DNA of 64,000 nucleotides from the NCBI GenBank assembly GCA_052093225.1, contig JBQDDG010000016.1, positions 1-64,000 of the forward strand, given 5' to 3'. Shown here in pieces: positions 9,061 through 17,663 of the stretch. The stretch's first letter is position 1. Every line of letters starts with the position of its first letter. The notes under the pieces are model-generated. The model was not told the origin of the DNA and did not search any database. It saw only the letters and a program-made list of their open reading frames with translations. The position numbers and the translations under genes are program-made. This DNA is from JB111 sp052093225 (GTDB taxonomy: Bacteria; Actinomycetota; Actinomycetes; Actinomycetales; Actinomycetaceae).

Positions 9061-9803
9061 CTCGCGTGCCACCCGCCGTCGAGGACGAACGAGGACCCGG
9101 TGGCCATCGACCCGTCGGGGCCCACCAGCCACGACACCAGGGAGGCGACCTCGTCGGGCTCGACGAGCCGCTTGATCGCCGACTCGGCGAGGAGGACCTT
9201 CTCGAGCACCTCGGACTCGTCGATGCCGTGGGTGACGGCCTGGTCGGCGATCTGCTTCTCCACCAGGGCGGTGCGGACGTACCCGGGGTTGAGGCACACC
9301 GAGTTCACACCGTGCTCCGCTCCCTCGAGCGCGGTGACCTTGCTCAGGCCCTCGAGGCCGTGCTTGGCGGTGACGTAGGCGCTCTTGAACGGTGAGGCGA
9401 CGAGACCGTGCACAGAGGAGAGGTTGACGACGCGTCCCCAGCCCCGGGCGTACATGTGGGGCAGCGCGGCGCGGACCAGCAGGAAGGGGGCCTCGAGCAT
9501 GATGCGCTGGATGCGGCGGAACGCCTCGGGGTCGAACTCGTGGATCGGCCGGACCACCTGGATGCCGGCGTTGTTGACGAGGATGTCGGCCTCGAGCGCG
9601 AGGTCGTCGAGTGCGCGGGTGTCGTCGAGGTCGACGACCCAGGCCTCGCCGCCGATCTCGCCGGCCACCGCCGTCGCCGCGGCCTCGTCGAGGTCCGCGA
9701 CGACGACGGTGGCGCCGTCGGAGGCGAGCCGGCGGGCCACCGCGGCACCGATGCCGGATCCGCCGCCGGTGACGACTGCGCGCTTGCCGATGAGGGTGCT
9801 CAC
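9057..9803 (-). CDS. 3-hydroxybutyrate dehydrogenase, SDR family
   Basis: The 248-residue short-chain dehydrogenase has the cofactor motif TGGGSGIG, NNAG, and the catalytic Ser/Tyr/Lys in SSVHGLVASPFKSAYVTAKHG. The segments HGLVASPFKSAYV, PGYVRTALVEKQI.DQA and DGGWHA are characteristic of (R)-3-hydroxybutyrate dehydrogenases, which oxidise 3-hydroxybutyrate to acetoacetate with NAD+. The GTG at 9803 has an AAGGAG ribosome site seven bases upstream and overlaps the TetR stop (GTGA). This is the best functional clue to what the operon degrades. Confidence 0.88.
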   Translation of the reverse strand: MSTLIGKRAVVTGGGSGIGAAVARRLASDGATVVVADLDEAAATAVAGEIGGEAWVVDLDDTRALDDLALEADILVNNAGIQVVRPIHEFDPEAFRRIQRIMLEAPFLLVRAALPHMYARGWGRVVNLSSVHGLVASPFKSAYVTAKHGLEGLSKVTALEGAEHGVNSVCLNPGYVRTALVEKQIADQAVTHGIDESEVLEKVLLAESAIKRLVEPDEVASLVSWLVGPDGSMATGSSFVLDGGWHAR

Positions 9804-10462
9804 GGGTGTTCTCCTTGGGTCGTGGGTGCGTCGGGGCCGGCGGGTGGCCGGAGTGCTCGTTCGATGAGGGCCATGGTCGAGTCGAAGACGTGGTCGGGCA
9901 GGCCGCTCTCGGTGCCAGGGTCCGAGCCCTCGGCGCCGTCCCGCTCCCACATCACCCAGCGCATGCCGACGAGCTCGCCGATGCCCATCAGCGCCCAGGC
10001 CACGGCCTCGACGTCGAGGTCGGCCGCCACCTCGCCGGAGCGCTGCGCGGCGGTGAGGCCGGTGGCGTAGCCGCGGGCGATCGTCTCGTAGTGCATGTGC
10101 AGCACGTCCGAGGCGACGAACTCGGCCTGGCGCATGATCCGGTAGAGCGCCGGGTTCTGTGCGGTGAACCGGAAGAAGGCGGCGAAGCCGGCGCGTTCGG
10201 CGGCGATGCGGTCGGTGTGCGCGGACGAGGCGGTGAACATCGCTCGGCGCACGCGCGAGTTGAGGTCGCGCACGACCTCCTCGAACACCGCGAGCTTGGT
10301 GTCGAAGTACAGGTAGAACGTGCCCTGCGCGACCTTGGCGCCCTCGGTGATCTTCGTGATCGAGGCGTCGTGGTAGCCGTGCTCGGCGAACACGTCGGTG
10401 GCCGCCGCGAGGATGGCCGCCCTCGTGCGGGTGCCTCGCGCGGTCGTGGGTCTGCTGCTCAT
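9800..10462 (-). CDS. TetR/AcrR family transcriptional regulator
   Basis: The 220-residue protein has an N-terminal TetR helix-turn-helix (ILAAATDVFAEHGYHDASITKITEGAKVAQGTFYLYF) and a ligand-binding C-terminal domain resembling the fatty-acid/acyl-CoA-responsive group. The ATG at 10462 overlaps the acyl-CoA ligase stop (ATGA) and has an AGGAAGGA site. It sits inside the operon, so autoregulation is likely. The 20-bp palindrome at 17211-17230 is a candidate operator. Confidence 0.92.
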   Translation of the reverse strand: MSSRPTTARGTRTRAAILAAATDVFAEHGYHDASITKITEGAKVAQGTFYLYFDTKLAVFEEVVRDLNSRVRRAMFTASSAHTDRIAAERAGFAAFFRFTAQNPALYRIMRQAEFVASDVLHMHYETIARGYATGLTAAQRSGEVAADLDVEAVAWALMGIGELVGMRWVMWERDGAEGSDPGTESGLPDHVFDSTMALIERALRPPAGPDAPTTQGEHP

Positions 10463-12123
10463 GCCTGTGTCCTTCCTCTGTGCCGGTGACCGTCGATCCC
10501 CGACGGTGCGGGCAGTCTCGCGACGTCCACCTTGAGCAGTGTGAGCCGGGGGAGCGCGTCGACGAACGTCACGTGGCGCGGGCACTTGAACGAGGCGAGG
10601 TGGGCGCGGGCGTGCGCGACCACGGCGGCCCCGTCGATGACGGAGCCGGGCCGGCGCACGACGACGGCGTGCCCCACCTCTCCCCACGCGTCGTCCGGGA
10701 CACCGACGACGGCGACGTCGGCGATGCCCGGGTGCCCGCGCAGCACGGACTCCACCTGGGCGAGGGAGACGTTCTCCCCGCCCGTGATGTACATGGCCGA
10801 GAGGCGGTCGACGATGCGGACGTAGCCCGCCTCGTCACGCTGGGCGACGTCCCTGGTGCGCAACCAGCCCTCGTGGAACGCGGCCGCCGTCGCCTCCGGG
10901 TCGTCGGCGTACCCGGCGAAGACGTTCGGGCCGCGGACGAGGAGCTCGCCCGAGCCCGCCCCACCGTGCACCTCGCCGTCGCGCAGCAGCGCGATCTCCA
11001 CGTGGGAGTAGGGCCGCCCCACCGAGCCGACGTGCGCGCCCGCCTCGTGCGCCGGCAGCACCAGCACGTTGGGCCCCGCCTCGGTGAGCCCGTATCCCTG
11101 GAGCACGCGCACGCCGCGTCCGCGCCACACCGCGAGGAGGTCCGGCGGCATCGGCGCGCCGCCGACGATGACGTGGGTGAGCCCGTCCAGGTGGGCGTCC
11201 GCGAACCCGGGCTGCTCGGCGACCCGCCGGTAGTGGGCCGGGACGCCCATCATCGTCGTCACCCGGCGGTCGGACAGGAGCGCGAGCACGTTCGCGGCGT
11301 CGAACTCCGGCTCGAGGACCACGGTGGCGCCCGTGCGCCAGGCGAGCAGCGGCTGGATGTTCCAGCCGCCGGAGTGGAACTGGGGCATGACGCCGAGCAC
11401 GACGTCCTCGCTCGTCATGCCCGTGGCGTCGCCGAGGGAGGCGTTGGTCCAGTAGCAGTTGGCGTGCGTGAGGAGCACGCCGCGGGGCTGGCCGGTCGAG
11501 CCGGACGTGAAGATGAGGAGGACCGGGTCGTCGTCGGAGGGCGCGCGTGGCTCGTCCCGGGCGGCCGGGTCGGAGTACCCCGCGGGGGCGGGCACCGCCC
11601 GCTCGACCCCGTCGCTGCCGAGCAGGGCGAGCGGGGGACGGGTGGCGCCGTCGGGTGACGCACCGCCGTCGGGGGAGGGGACGGCGTCGGACGCAGGACC
11701 GACGCCGGACGAGGCGGCGGACGCCGGGGCGGACCCTCGACCCAGCGCCTCCTCGGCCGCGTCGAGGAGCTCGGCGGAGGCGAGCACCAGGGCCGGCCGT
11801 GCCCGCACGAGCAGCTCGCCCAGCTCGGCGTCAGGGAGCCGCCAGGACAGCGGGGCGAGCACGAGCGCGGCCTTCGCGCAGGCGAAGAACGCGACGACGT
11901 GGTCGGTCGAGCTGCGCGTGAGCGTGGCCACCCGGTCGCCGCGCCGGTATCCGGCGGCCACGAGGGCCCGGGCGAGCGCGGTCGAGCGCTCGTCGAGCTC
12001 GCGGTAGGTCGTCAGACGTCCGCGCTCGTCCACGGCGATGCGGCCCGGCGCGAGGCGCGCAGAGTCGCTCACCCAGCGGCCCACGGTGTGGCCGCCGGGA
12101 GCCGGCGCGGACAGCGAGGGCAT
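10459..12123 (-). CDS. Acyl-CoA synthetase, AMP-dependent (ANL superfamily)
   Basis: The 554-residue enzyme shows FTSGSTGQPRGV (phosphate loop), GYGLTEAGP, the TGGENV/E motif and a C-terminal domain with Lys in LPRLTLLKVDVARL. It should activate a carboxylic acid with ATP and CoA. A Gly/Ser/Ala/Pro-rich insertion of about 40 residues (around 130-170) interrupts the N-terminal domain and looks like repeat expansion. The ATG at 12123 shares one base with the livM stop (TGATG). The substrate could be a short or medium fatty acid, acetoacetate or an aromatic acid; the context favours a hydroxyacid-derived product. Confidence 0.9.
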   Translation of the reverse strand: MPSLSAPAPGGHTVGRWVSDSARLAPGRIAVDERGRLTTYRELDERSTALARALVAAGYRRGDRVATLTRSSTDHVVAFFACAKAALVLAPLSWRLPDAELGELLVRARPALVLASAELLDAAEEALGRGSAPASAASSGVGPASDAVPSPDGGASPDGATRPPLALLGSDGVERAVPAPAGYSDPAARDEPRAPSDDDPVLLIFTSGSTGQPRGVLLTHANCYWTNASLGDATGMTSEDVVLGVMPQFHSGGWNIQPLLAWRTGATVVLEPEFDAANVLALLSDRRVTTMMGVPAHYRRVAEQPGFADAHLDGLTHVIVGGAPMPPDLLAVWRGRGVRVLQGYGLTEAGPNVLVLPAHEAGAHVGSVGRPYSHVEIALLRDGEVHGGAGSGELLVRGPNVFAGYADDPEATAAAFHEGWLRTRDVAQRDEAGYVRIVDRLSAMYITGGENVSLAQVESVLRGHPGIADVAVVGVPDDAWGEVGHAVVVRRPGSVIDGAAVVAHARAHLASFKCPRHVTFVDALPRLTLLKVDVARLPAPSGIDGHRHRGRTQA

Positions 12124-13343
12124 CAGGCGACGTCCTCCAGGCGGGCGCGCGCCGCCCGCCGCCCGCCGGCGGAGCGACCGGTGACCGTGGCGAAGAGGCG
12201 CGTGAGGCCGCCGGCGATGCCGCCGGGCGTGAAGATGACGACGAGGACGAACAGCGCCCCGAGGATGAAGTTCGGCTCCGAGAGCGGGATCCGCAGCCAC
12301 TCGGGCAGCGAGGCGATCGCGTCCGTCGCCGCGAGGGTGGAGAGCCGGTTGACGAGCAGCGTGTAGATGATCGCGCCGACCACGGCGCCCCACCGCGAGC
12401 CCACCCCGCCGAGCACCACCATGATGAGGATGGAGATCGTCATGTCGGCGCTGGTGGTGTGGGGCGTCGCCGTCGACTGCAGGAGGACGTAGGCCATCCC
12501 GACGATCGACGCGAGCGCGCCCGCGAGCCCGAACGTGAGGACCCGGATCGGGTAGGGGCCCTGGCCCATGACGCGCACGCGCGTCTCGTTCTCCCGCGTG
12601 GCCTCGACGACGTGGCCCGCCCGCGAGGACTGGAACCACGTGACGACGACGTAGATGAGGACGAGGATCGCGAGCGCGAGCCAGAAGAGGTGCTTGGTGT
12701 TGACGACGCCGACGAGAGCGTCCGGCACGCCGTCGCTCGTCAGCCGCAGGCCCTCCTCGCCGCCCGTGACCTGGGAGCCGCGGCGCACCGCGACGTTCCC
12801 GGACTGGGCGAAGGCGAGGGTGACCATCGCGAAGGAGACCCCGGCGACCCGCAGCGAGATGGCCCCCACGAGGTGGGCGATCACCGCCACCGCCAGCACC
12901 ACGAGCACGATCGCGAGGTAGAAGTTCACCTCGTACTTCAGGAGCAGGGCGAGGCCGTATGCGCCGGCGCCGAAGTACAGCGCGTGGCCGAAGCTCAGCA
13001 TGCCCGCGACCCCGTAGACCAGGTGGTAGGTCAGGGCGAGGGCCGCGTAGAGGAAGCACAGCGCGAGCAGCCCGAGGGCGCCGGGCATGTAGGTCGGGCC
13101 GGGCAGGACCCCGGGCAGCGAGAGGTTGAGCAGCGGCAGGAGCGCGGCGAACACGACGAGGACGACGCCGACGAGCGCGGGGACGGCCCGGCCCGGGCGC
13201 AGCAGACCCGGGCGCGCGGGTGCGGCGGCCGCCGAGGCGCCCGTACCGGACGGTCCTGCGGATGCCGGCACGGCGCCGTCGTCGGCGCGGCCGGACGTGG
13301 GTCCGGTGGCAGCCGGGGGAGCGGTGGTGGTGTCGTTGGTCAT
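12123..13343 (-). CDS. livM: Branched-chain amino acid-type ABC transporter permease, LivM-like
   Basis: The 406-residue permease has a Pro/Ala-rich cytosolic tail of about 50 residues, then 9-10 membrane segments with the LivM signature (YGVAGMLSFGHALYFGAGAY and the EAA-like loop GAISLRVAGVSFAMVTLAFAQ). It overlaps livH by ATGA. With LivH it forms the membrane channel of a HAAT-family importer. The acyl-CoA ligase downstream suggests the cargo is an organic acid rather than an amino acid. Confidence 0.9.
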   Translation of the reverse strand: MTNDTTTAPPAATGPTSGRADDGAVPASAGPSGTGASAAAAPARPGLLRPGRAVPALVGVVLVVFAALLPLLNLSLPGVLPGPTYMPGALGLLALCFLYAALALTYHLVYGVAGMLSFGHALYFGAGAYGLALLLKYEVNFYLAIVLVVLAVAVIAHLVGAISLRVAGVSFAMVTLAFAQSGNVAVRRGSQVTGGEEGLRLTSDGVPDALVGVVNTKHLFWLALAILVLIYVVVTWFQSSRAGHVVEATRENETRVRVMGQGPYPIRVLTFGLAGALASIVGMAYVLLQSTATPHTTSADMTISILIMVVLGGVGSRWGAVVGAIIYTLLVNRLSTLAATDAIASLPEWLRIPLSEPNFILGALFVLVVIFTPGGIAGGLTRLFATVTGRSAGGRRAARARLEDVA

Positions 13344-14218
13344 GCGGTCCTCCTCCCGAGGAGTCCGGCCGGTCGGACGAGCAGCACGACGGCGAGAAGG
13401 AGCACGGCGACGAGGTCGCCGACGCCCCAGTACGAGTTGGCGAGCTGCTGCAGCACGCCCACGAGGACGGCGGCGATCGCCGCGCCCATGAGGGAGCCCA
13501 TGCCACCGATGACGGTGACGATGAAGGCGAAGATCAGCATCGTCTGGCCCAGGTGCGGCGAGGTGTACTGGTAGAAGTGCGAGGCGAGCACGCCGCCGAG
13601 GCCCGCCGCGGCGCCGCCGATCGCGAACATCAGCGTGAACGAGCGCCGCACGTCGATGCCGAGGGCGGTGACCATCGAGCGGTTCTCGACGCCGGCGCGG
13701 ATGACGAGCCCGTAGCGCGTGAAGCGCAGGAACAGGACGAGGGCCGCGAGCACCAGGGCGGCCGCGATGATGAAGACGAACATGGCGTTGGGGACGTGGG
13801 CGCCGAGGATCGTCGTCGTGCGCCCCATCCATGCCGGTGACGTGAGCGAGAAGTCCGCGTTCGACCCCCAGATGCCCTCGAAGAGGGCGATCCCGCCGAG
13901 GCCGAGGCCGACGGTGACGAGGACCTGCTCGATGTGCCGGTTGTACAGCGGCCGGATGAGCAGGAGCTCGGTGAGCGCGGCGAAGACGGCGCCGACCAGG
14001 ATGCCCGCGAGCAGGGAGGCCAGGAAGCCGCCCCACGTGCCGGCCCCGACGATCTTGGCGACCTCCCAGCCCACGAGCGCGGAGAGGGAGAGGAACGCGC
14101 CGTGGGCGAAGTTGAGCACGCCCATGAGCCCGTAGATGAGGGAGAGCCCGGAGGCGGCGAGGAAGTAGAGCGCCCCGAGGCCGAGCCCGGTGAACAGCAG
14201 GAGGACGAAGGTGTCCAT
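13340..14218 (-). CDS. livH: Branched-chain amino acid-type ABC transporter permease, LivH-like
   Basis: The 292-residue permease has about eight membrane segments and typical LivH sequence (GLSLIYGLMGVLNFAHGAF near the N-terminus, GGMGSLMGAAIAAVLVG near the C-terminus, PAGLLGRR at the end). The length is normal. The ATG at 14218 shares a base with the livF stop (TGATG). Confidence 0.9.
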   Translation of the reverse strand: MDTFVLLLFTGLGLGALYFLAASGLSLIYGLMGVLNFAHGAFLSLSALVGWEVAKIVGAGTWGGFLASLLAGILVGAVFAALTELLLIRPLYNRHIEQVLVTVGLGLGGIALFEGIWGSNADFSLTSPAWMGRTTTILGAHVPNAMFVFIIAAALVLAALVLFLRFTRYGLVIRAGVENRSMVTALGIDVRRSFTLMFAIGGAAAGLGGVLASHFYQYTSPHLGQTMLIFAFIVTVIGGMGSLMGAAIAAVLVGVLQQLANSYWGVGDLVAVLLLAVVLLVRPAGLLGRRTA

Positions 14219-14998
14219 CAGGCGCCTTCCGTCGGTGCGTGCGTGGAGGTGGCGAGCGCGCGGCGCTCGTGGCCCGGCCGGTCCTGGCCGGGCTGCCCGT
14301 GGGAGCCGACGCCGAGCAGGCGCGAGACGGCCTCCGGGTCTGCGAGGAGGTCGGCGGCCGGGCCGGTGTGCACGACGTGCCCGGAGTCGATGACGATCGC
14401 GTCGTTCGCCAGCTGCTCGATGACCGGGAGGTTCTGCTCGACGAGCAGGATCGGGACGGTCTGCGCGGTGATCGCGAGAGCCTCCGCGACCTCGCCGACG
14501 ATCTTCGGGGCGAGCCCCTTCGTCGGCTCGTCGACGAGGAGGAGGCGGTTGTCGTTGAGCAGGGCGCGCGAGGGAGACCATCTGCTGCTGCCCGCCCGAG
14601 AGCGTGCCGGCGCGCTGCCCGGAGCGCGCGACGAGGTCCGGGAACAGCTCCTCGACGAGCGCGCGGCGCTCGGCGGGCACCGTGCCGCGCTCGGCGAGGC
14701 GGAGGTTCTCGGCCACGGTGAGGGAGCCGAAGATCTCGCGGTCCTCCGGGACGTAGCCGATGCCGCGCCGGACGATCGTGTACGTGCGCTCCTTGTCGAT
14801 GCGGTGCCCGTCGAACGTGATCGTGCCGGTGCGCTGGATGAGCCCGAGGATCGCCTTGATCGTCGACGTCTTGCCGACGCCGTTGCGGCCGAGGACCGCC
14901 GTGACGCCGACCGGGGGCACCTCGAGGGACACCGACTCGACCACCTGCTGGCCGCCGATGTGGGCGCGGAGGTTCTCGACCGTGAGAAGGGCGCTCAT
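14218..14998 (-). pseudogene. livF: livF ABC ATPase with a frameshift
   Basis: From the ATG at 14998 the frame encodes a normal LivF N-terminus (GRNGVGKTS Walker A, YVPEDREIFGSLTV, signature LSGGQQQM). It is then lost at the GC run 14563-14571, where two bases appear to be missing. The remainder is intact in another frame: LLLVDEPTKGLAPKIV (Walker B/D-loop), LLVEQN, and a stop at 14218 that overlaps livH. Restoring two bases gives about 260 residues, the usual size. Either the gene is truly broken or the assembly has an indel in a GC-dinucleotide tract. All neighbouring overlaps are preserved, which favours error or a very recent mutation. Confidence 0.85.
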
Positions 14999-15795
14999 GC
15001 GGCACCGCCCAGGTAGGCGGCCTTGACGCGTGCGTCGTTGATGATCGTCTCCGGTTCGTCGATGGCGAGGACCGAGCCCTGGTGGAGGACGGCGACCCGG
15101 TCGACGAGGCCCATCACCACGTCGATGTGGTGCTCGACCATGAGCACGGTGGTCCCGTGCGTGCGGTGGAGCCGGCGGATGACCTCCACCAGCGAGGGGA
15201 CGTCAGAGCGGGAGACCCCGGCCATGGGCTCGTCGAGGAGGATGACGCTCGGTTCCATGGCGAGCAGCACGGCGATCTCGAGCTTGCGCTTGTCGCCGTG
15301 CGAGAGGCCGCCCGCGGGGACGGCGGAGCGGTGCCCGAGGTCGACCTCCTCGAGCCGGCGGCGGGCGATCGTCGTGGCCTCGTCGGCGCGCGTGGGGAAG
15401 CGGAGGACGGACAGCCCGCCGCCGAGCTTCGTCTGGGCGGCCAGGCGCACGTTCTCCAGCACGGTGAGCGCCGGGAAGAGCGTGGAGGTCTGGAACGTGC
15501 GCCCGAGCCCGGCCCTCGCCCGTGCGTGGACGCGGGCCCGGGTGATGTCCTTCCGGTCGAGCACGATGCGGCCCGCGGTGGGCCGGTAGATCCCCGAGAT
15601 CATGTTGAAGACGGTGGTCTTGCCGGCCCCGTTGGGGCCGATGACGCCGAGCATCTGGCCGCGCGGGACCTCGAGGTCGACGTCGGTGAGGATCTTCGCG
15701 CCGCCGACCTGGAAGGACAGGCCCTGCACGCTGAGCGCGACGTCGGTCGCGGGTGCGCGCCCGGCGGGCGGGCGCTGGTCCGACATGGTGGACAT
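14995..15795 (-). CDS. livG: Branched-chain amino acid-type ABC transporter ATPase, LivG-like
   Basis: The 266-residue ATPase has Walker A GPNGAGKTT, the LivG-specific GRTFQTSTLFPALTVLENV, signature LSHGDKRKLEIA, Walker B VILLDEPMAGV and H-loop MVEHHIDVVM. I start it at ATG 15795 (GAAAGG site six bases away); an ATG three codons in is an alternative. It overlaps livF by ATGA. It pairs with LivF to energise the importer. Confidence 0.9.
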   Translation of the reverse strand: MSTMSDQRPPAGRAPATDVALSVQGLSFQVGGAKILTDVDLEVPRGQMLGVIGPNGAGKTTVFNMISGIYRPTAGRIVLDRKDITRARVHARARAGLGRTFQTSTLFPALTVLENVRLAAQTKLGGGLSVLRFPTRADEATTIARRRLEEVDLGHRSAVPAGGLSHGDKRKLEIAVLLAMEPSVILLDEPMAGVSRSDVPSLVEVIRRLHRTHGTTVLMVEHHIDVVMGLVDRVAVLHQGSVLAIDEPETIINDARVKAAYLGGAA

Positions 15796-15893
15796 CTGGT
15801 GCCTTTCGGGCGTGCTGCGGGGAGCGGGGGCGGCGTGGTGCGGTGGCGGCGTGACGGGTCGCGCCGCCCCCGCACGGGTGCCAGGAGCTGCGG

Positions 15894-17155
15894 TCAGGAG
15901 CCGGACGCGACCGGCGGTGCGGCGTCCTCGGCGGCGATCGTGTCGACGAGCTCGGGCACCCACTCGCCGCCCTCGTCGACCAGGCGCACGTGGAACATGG
16001 GCTGCAGGAGCGCGTGGTCGTCCGCACGGATCGTGTAGTCGCCCTTCGGGCCCTCGAACTCCCAGCCCTCGAGCGCCGAGACCATGGCGTCGACGTCGTC
16101 GGCCGAGCCCTCCTCGATCGCGTGGACGATCATCTGGGCGGCCGTGAAGCCGTCCGGGGTGAACAGGTCGACGTTGCCGCCCGCGGCCTCGACGTGCTCG
16201 ATCATCGCGGCCTCGATGTCGTTCTCGCCCGCGCCCGCGAAGTAGTGGTTGAGGAAGTCGATCTCCCCGGAGCCGTCGCCGAACGCGTTGTAGGTGGAGA
16301 GGTCGCCGAGCCCGGTGACGACCGTGGTCGACTCGAGCACGCCCTGCTGGGACAGCGACTGCCACATCGAGCCCGAGGTGGCCCCGGCCCAGGCGACGAA
16401 CACCATGTTCGGGTCCTCGTCGAGGATCTGGGCGGTGAAGGGGGTGAACTCGGTGACGTCCTCGGGGACGAGGACCGGCACGACGTCCGCGCCCTGCTCG
16501 CCGAGGACCGCCTCGACGGCGGCGACGTTGCCCTGGCCGAACGCGTTGTCCTGCGCGAGGACGACCACCGTCTGGCCGTCGACGTCGGTGAACTGCCCCG
16601 CCGTCGCCACGTCCTGGAGCGACTGACGCCCGGAGCGGAACGTGTAGTCGTTGATGCCCGTCACCGGGTCCGCGGCGGCCGGGCCCGAGACGTAGAGGAC
16701 CTGGTTCTGCTCGGCCTGCTCGGCGAGCGCGAGCGCGATGCCCGACGACGCGGTGCCGGTCATGATCTGCGTGCCCGCCCCGATGGCGTCGCGGGCGTGA
16801 CCGATCGCGGTGTCGACGACGCCGGCGTCGTCGAGGATCTCGATCTCGATCTCGTGCCCGCCGGCGATCCCGGTCCCGTCGGTGGCATGGTCGAGCCCGG
16901 CCTCGAAGCCGTCGACGAACGCCTCGCCGTAGGCGGCGAGCGGTCCGGTCGTGGAGGTGATGAGGGCGACCGGGACGGGGTCGCCGGTGGCCTCGCCGCC
17001 GCCGTCGTCCGAGCCGGAGTCGGAGCCGCTCTCGCCGCCGCCGTTGTCGGAGCTCTCGCTCGCGTCGTCGTCGCCCTCGGAGGGGCGCAGGCGGCTAGCG
17101 CCGCCATCGTGGAGATACCGGCCGCCACGGCCAGGAACTTCGTGCCTACTCGCAT
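15894..17155 (-). pseudogene. livJ-type substrate-binding lipoprotein with a frameshift
   Basis: The ATG at 17155 opens a lipoprotein signal (FLAVAAGISTMAALAAC, lipobox LAAC). Just after the lipid cysteine the frame fails at a GGGG/CCCC run near 17082-17085. Adding one base restores a Ser/Asp/Gly linker followed by an intact periplasmic-binding domain (PVPVALITSTTGPLAAYG ... VVVLAQDNAFGQGNV ... PMFHVRLVDEGGEW) to the stop at 15894. The repaired length is 420 residues, normal for LivJ-like proteins. This would be the specificity component of the importer. The cargo is unknown. The lesion is in a homopolymer, so sequencing error must be excluded. Confidence 0.85.
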
Positions 17156-17210
17156 GGTTCCGCCTTCGTTGGAGGAGTTGCTGCTGGCGGCCGGGGGGAT
17201 CCGACCTCGT

Positions 17211-17230
17211 ACCTGACGAGTGATTCAGGT
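17211..17230. promoter_or_regulatory. 20-bp palindrome, candidate operator of the liv operon
   Basis: ACCTGACGAGTGATTCAGGT has perfect 6-base arms (ACCTGA/TCAGGT) around 8 bases and lies about 55 bases upstream of livJ, just downstream of the proposed -10. That is where a repressor would block transcription. The operon-encoded TetR protein is the natural candidate ligand. Confidence 0.5.
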
Positions 17231-17233
17231 GTC

Positions 17234-17265
17234 AGTATGGTGCGGACCCGTCGTCCTCGTGTCAA
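17234..17265 (-). promoter_or_regulatory. Possible promoter of the liv operon
   Basis: On the minus strand TTGACA (17265-17260) is followed by CATACT (17239-17234). The -35 is a perfect match, but the 20-base spacer is long, so the -10 assignment is uncertain. Confidence 0.35.
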
Positions 17266-17496
17266 GTGCGACGCGCGCCGGAGGGCGTCGGTGCGTGGGG
17301 TGTCGGGCGGTCCGGGCGGTCCGGGTGGCCGGTGGTCCGGGAGCCCGAGGTCGACGGCGGTGCGGCGCGCGGCCCGTGTCGCGACTCACGTCCCGAGGGT
17401 CCCGACATGGCGTGAGTCCGGTATCTGCCGCGTGTTAAGATTTCCGTCGTTGTCCAGACGTCCCGGGGTCGCTTCGGGAGGTCGGGCAGACACCCT

Positions 17497-17581
17497 GTCC
17501 GGGTGGCGGAATGGCAGACGCGCTAGCTTGAGGTGCTAGTGCCCGTATTAGGGCGTGGGGGTTCAAGTCCCCCTCCGGACA
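17497..17581 (+). tRNA. tRNA-Leu (anticodon GAG)
   Basis: The sequence folds as a type II tRNA. The acceptor stem GTCCGGG pairs with TCCGGAC (one G-U) and the discriminator is A. The anticodon stem is CTAGC/GCTAG with loop TTGAGGT, giving anticodon GAG, which reads CUC/CUU. A long variable arm has a GCCC/GGGC stem, and the T-arm is GGGGG-TTCAAGT-CCCCC. The genome has ACC then G after the acceptor stem, so CCA is not fully encoded and must be added. A TAAGAT element near 17436 may be its -10. Confidence 0.95.
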
Positions 17582-17589
17582 CCGAAGGT

Positions 17590-17626
17590 CGAGAGGCCCG
17601 GATCCCACGTGGATCCGGGCCTCTCG
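17590..17626. terminator. Strong hairpin terminator after tRNA-Leu
   Basis: A perfect 16-bp stem (CGAGAGGCCCGGATCC and its complement) encloses the 5-base loop CACGT. There is no T-tract, as is common for actinobacterial I-shaped terminators. It lies between the tRNA and the convergent lipoprotein gene ending at 17664, so it can serve both strands. Confidence 0.85.
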
Positions 17627-17663
17627 CGTTCCGTGGCCGATCCGTTCCGGAGGTCGACGGGGT

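Larger units (their letters stand above)
17156..17496. other. Intergenic region between livJ and tRNA-Leu
   Basis: This 341-base stretch has no supportable gene. It holds the likely control region of the liv operon (palindrome 17211-17230, TTGACA-like element near 17260) and the upstream region of the tRNA. The left two-thirds contains G-rich simple sequence of no obvious function. Confidence 0.7.

Noticed and set aside
12123..15005. 960-residue ORF joining livM with upstream sequence
   Set aside because: Only the last 406 residues are LivM; the rest is out-of-frame livH and livF.
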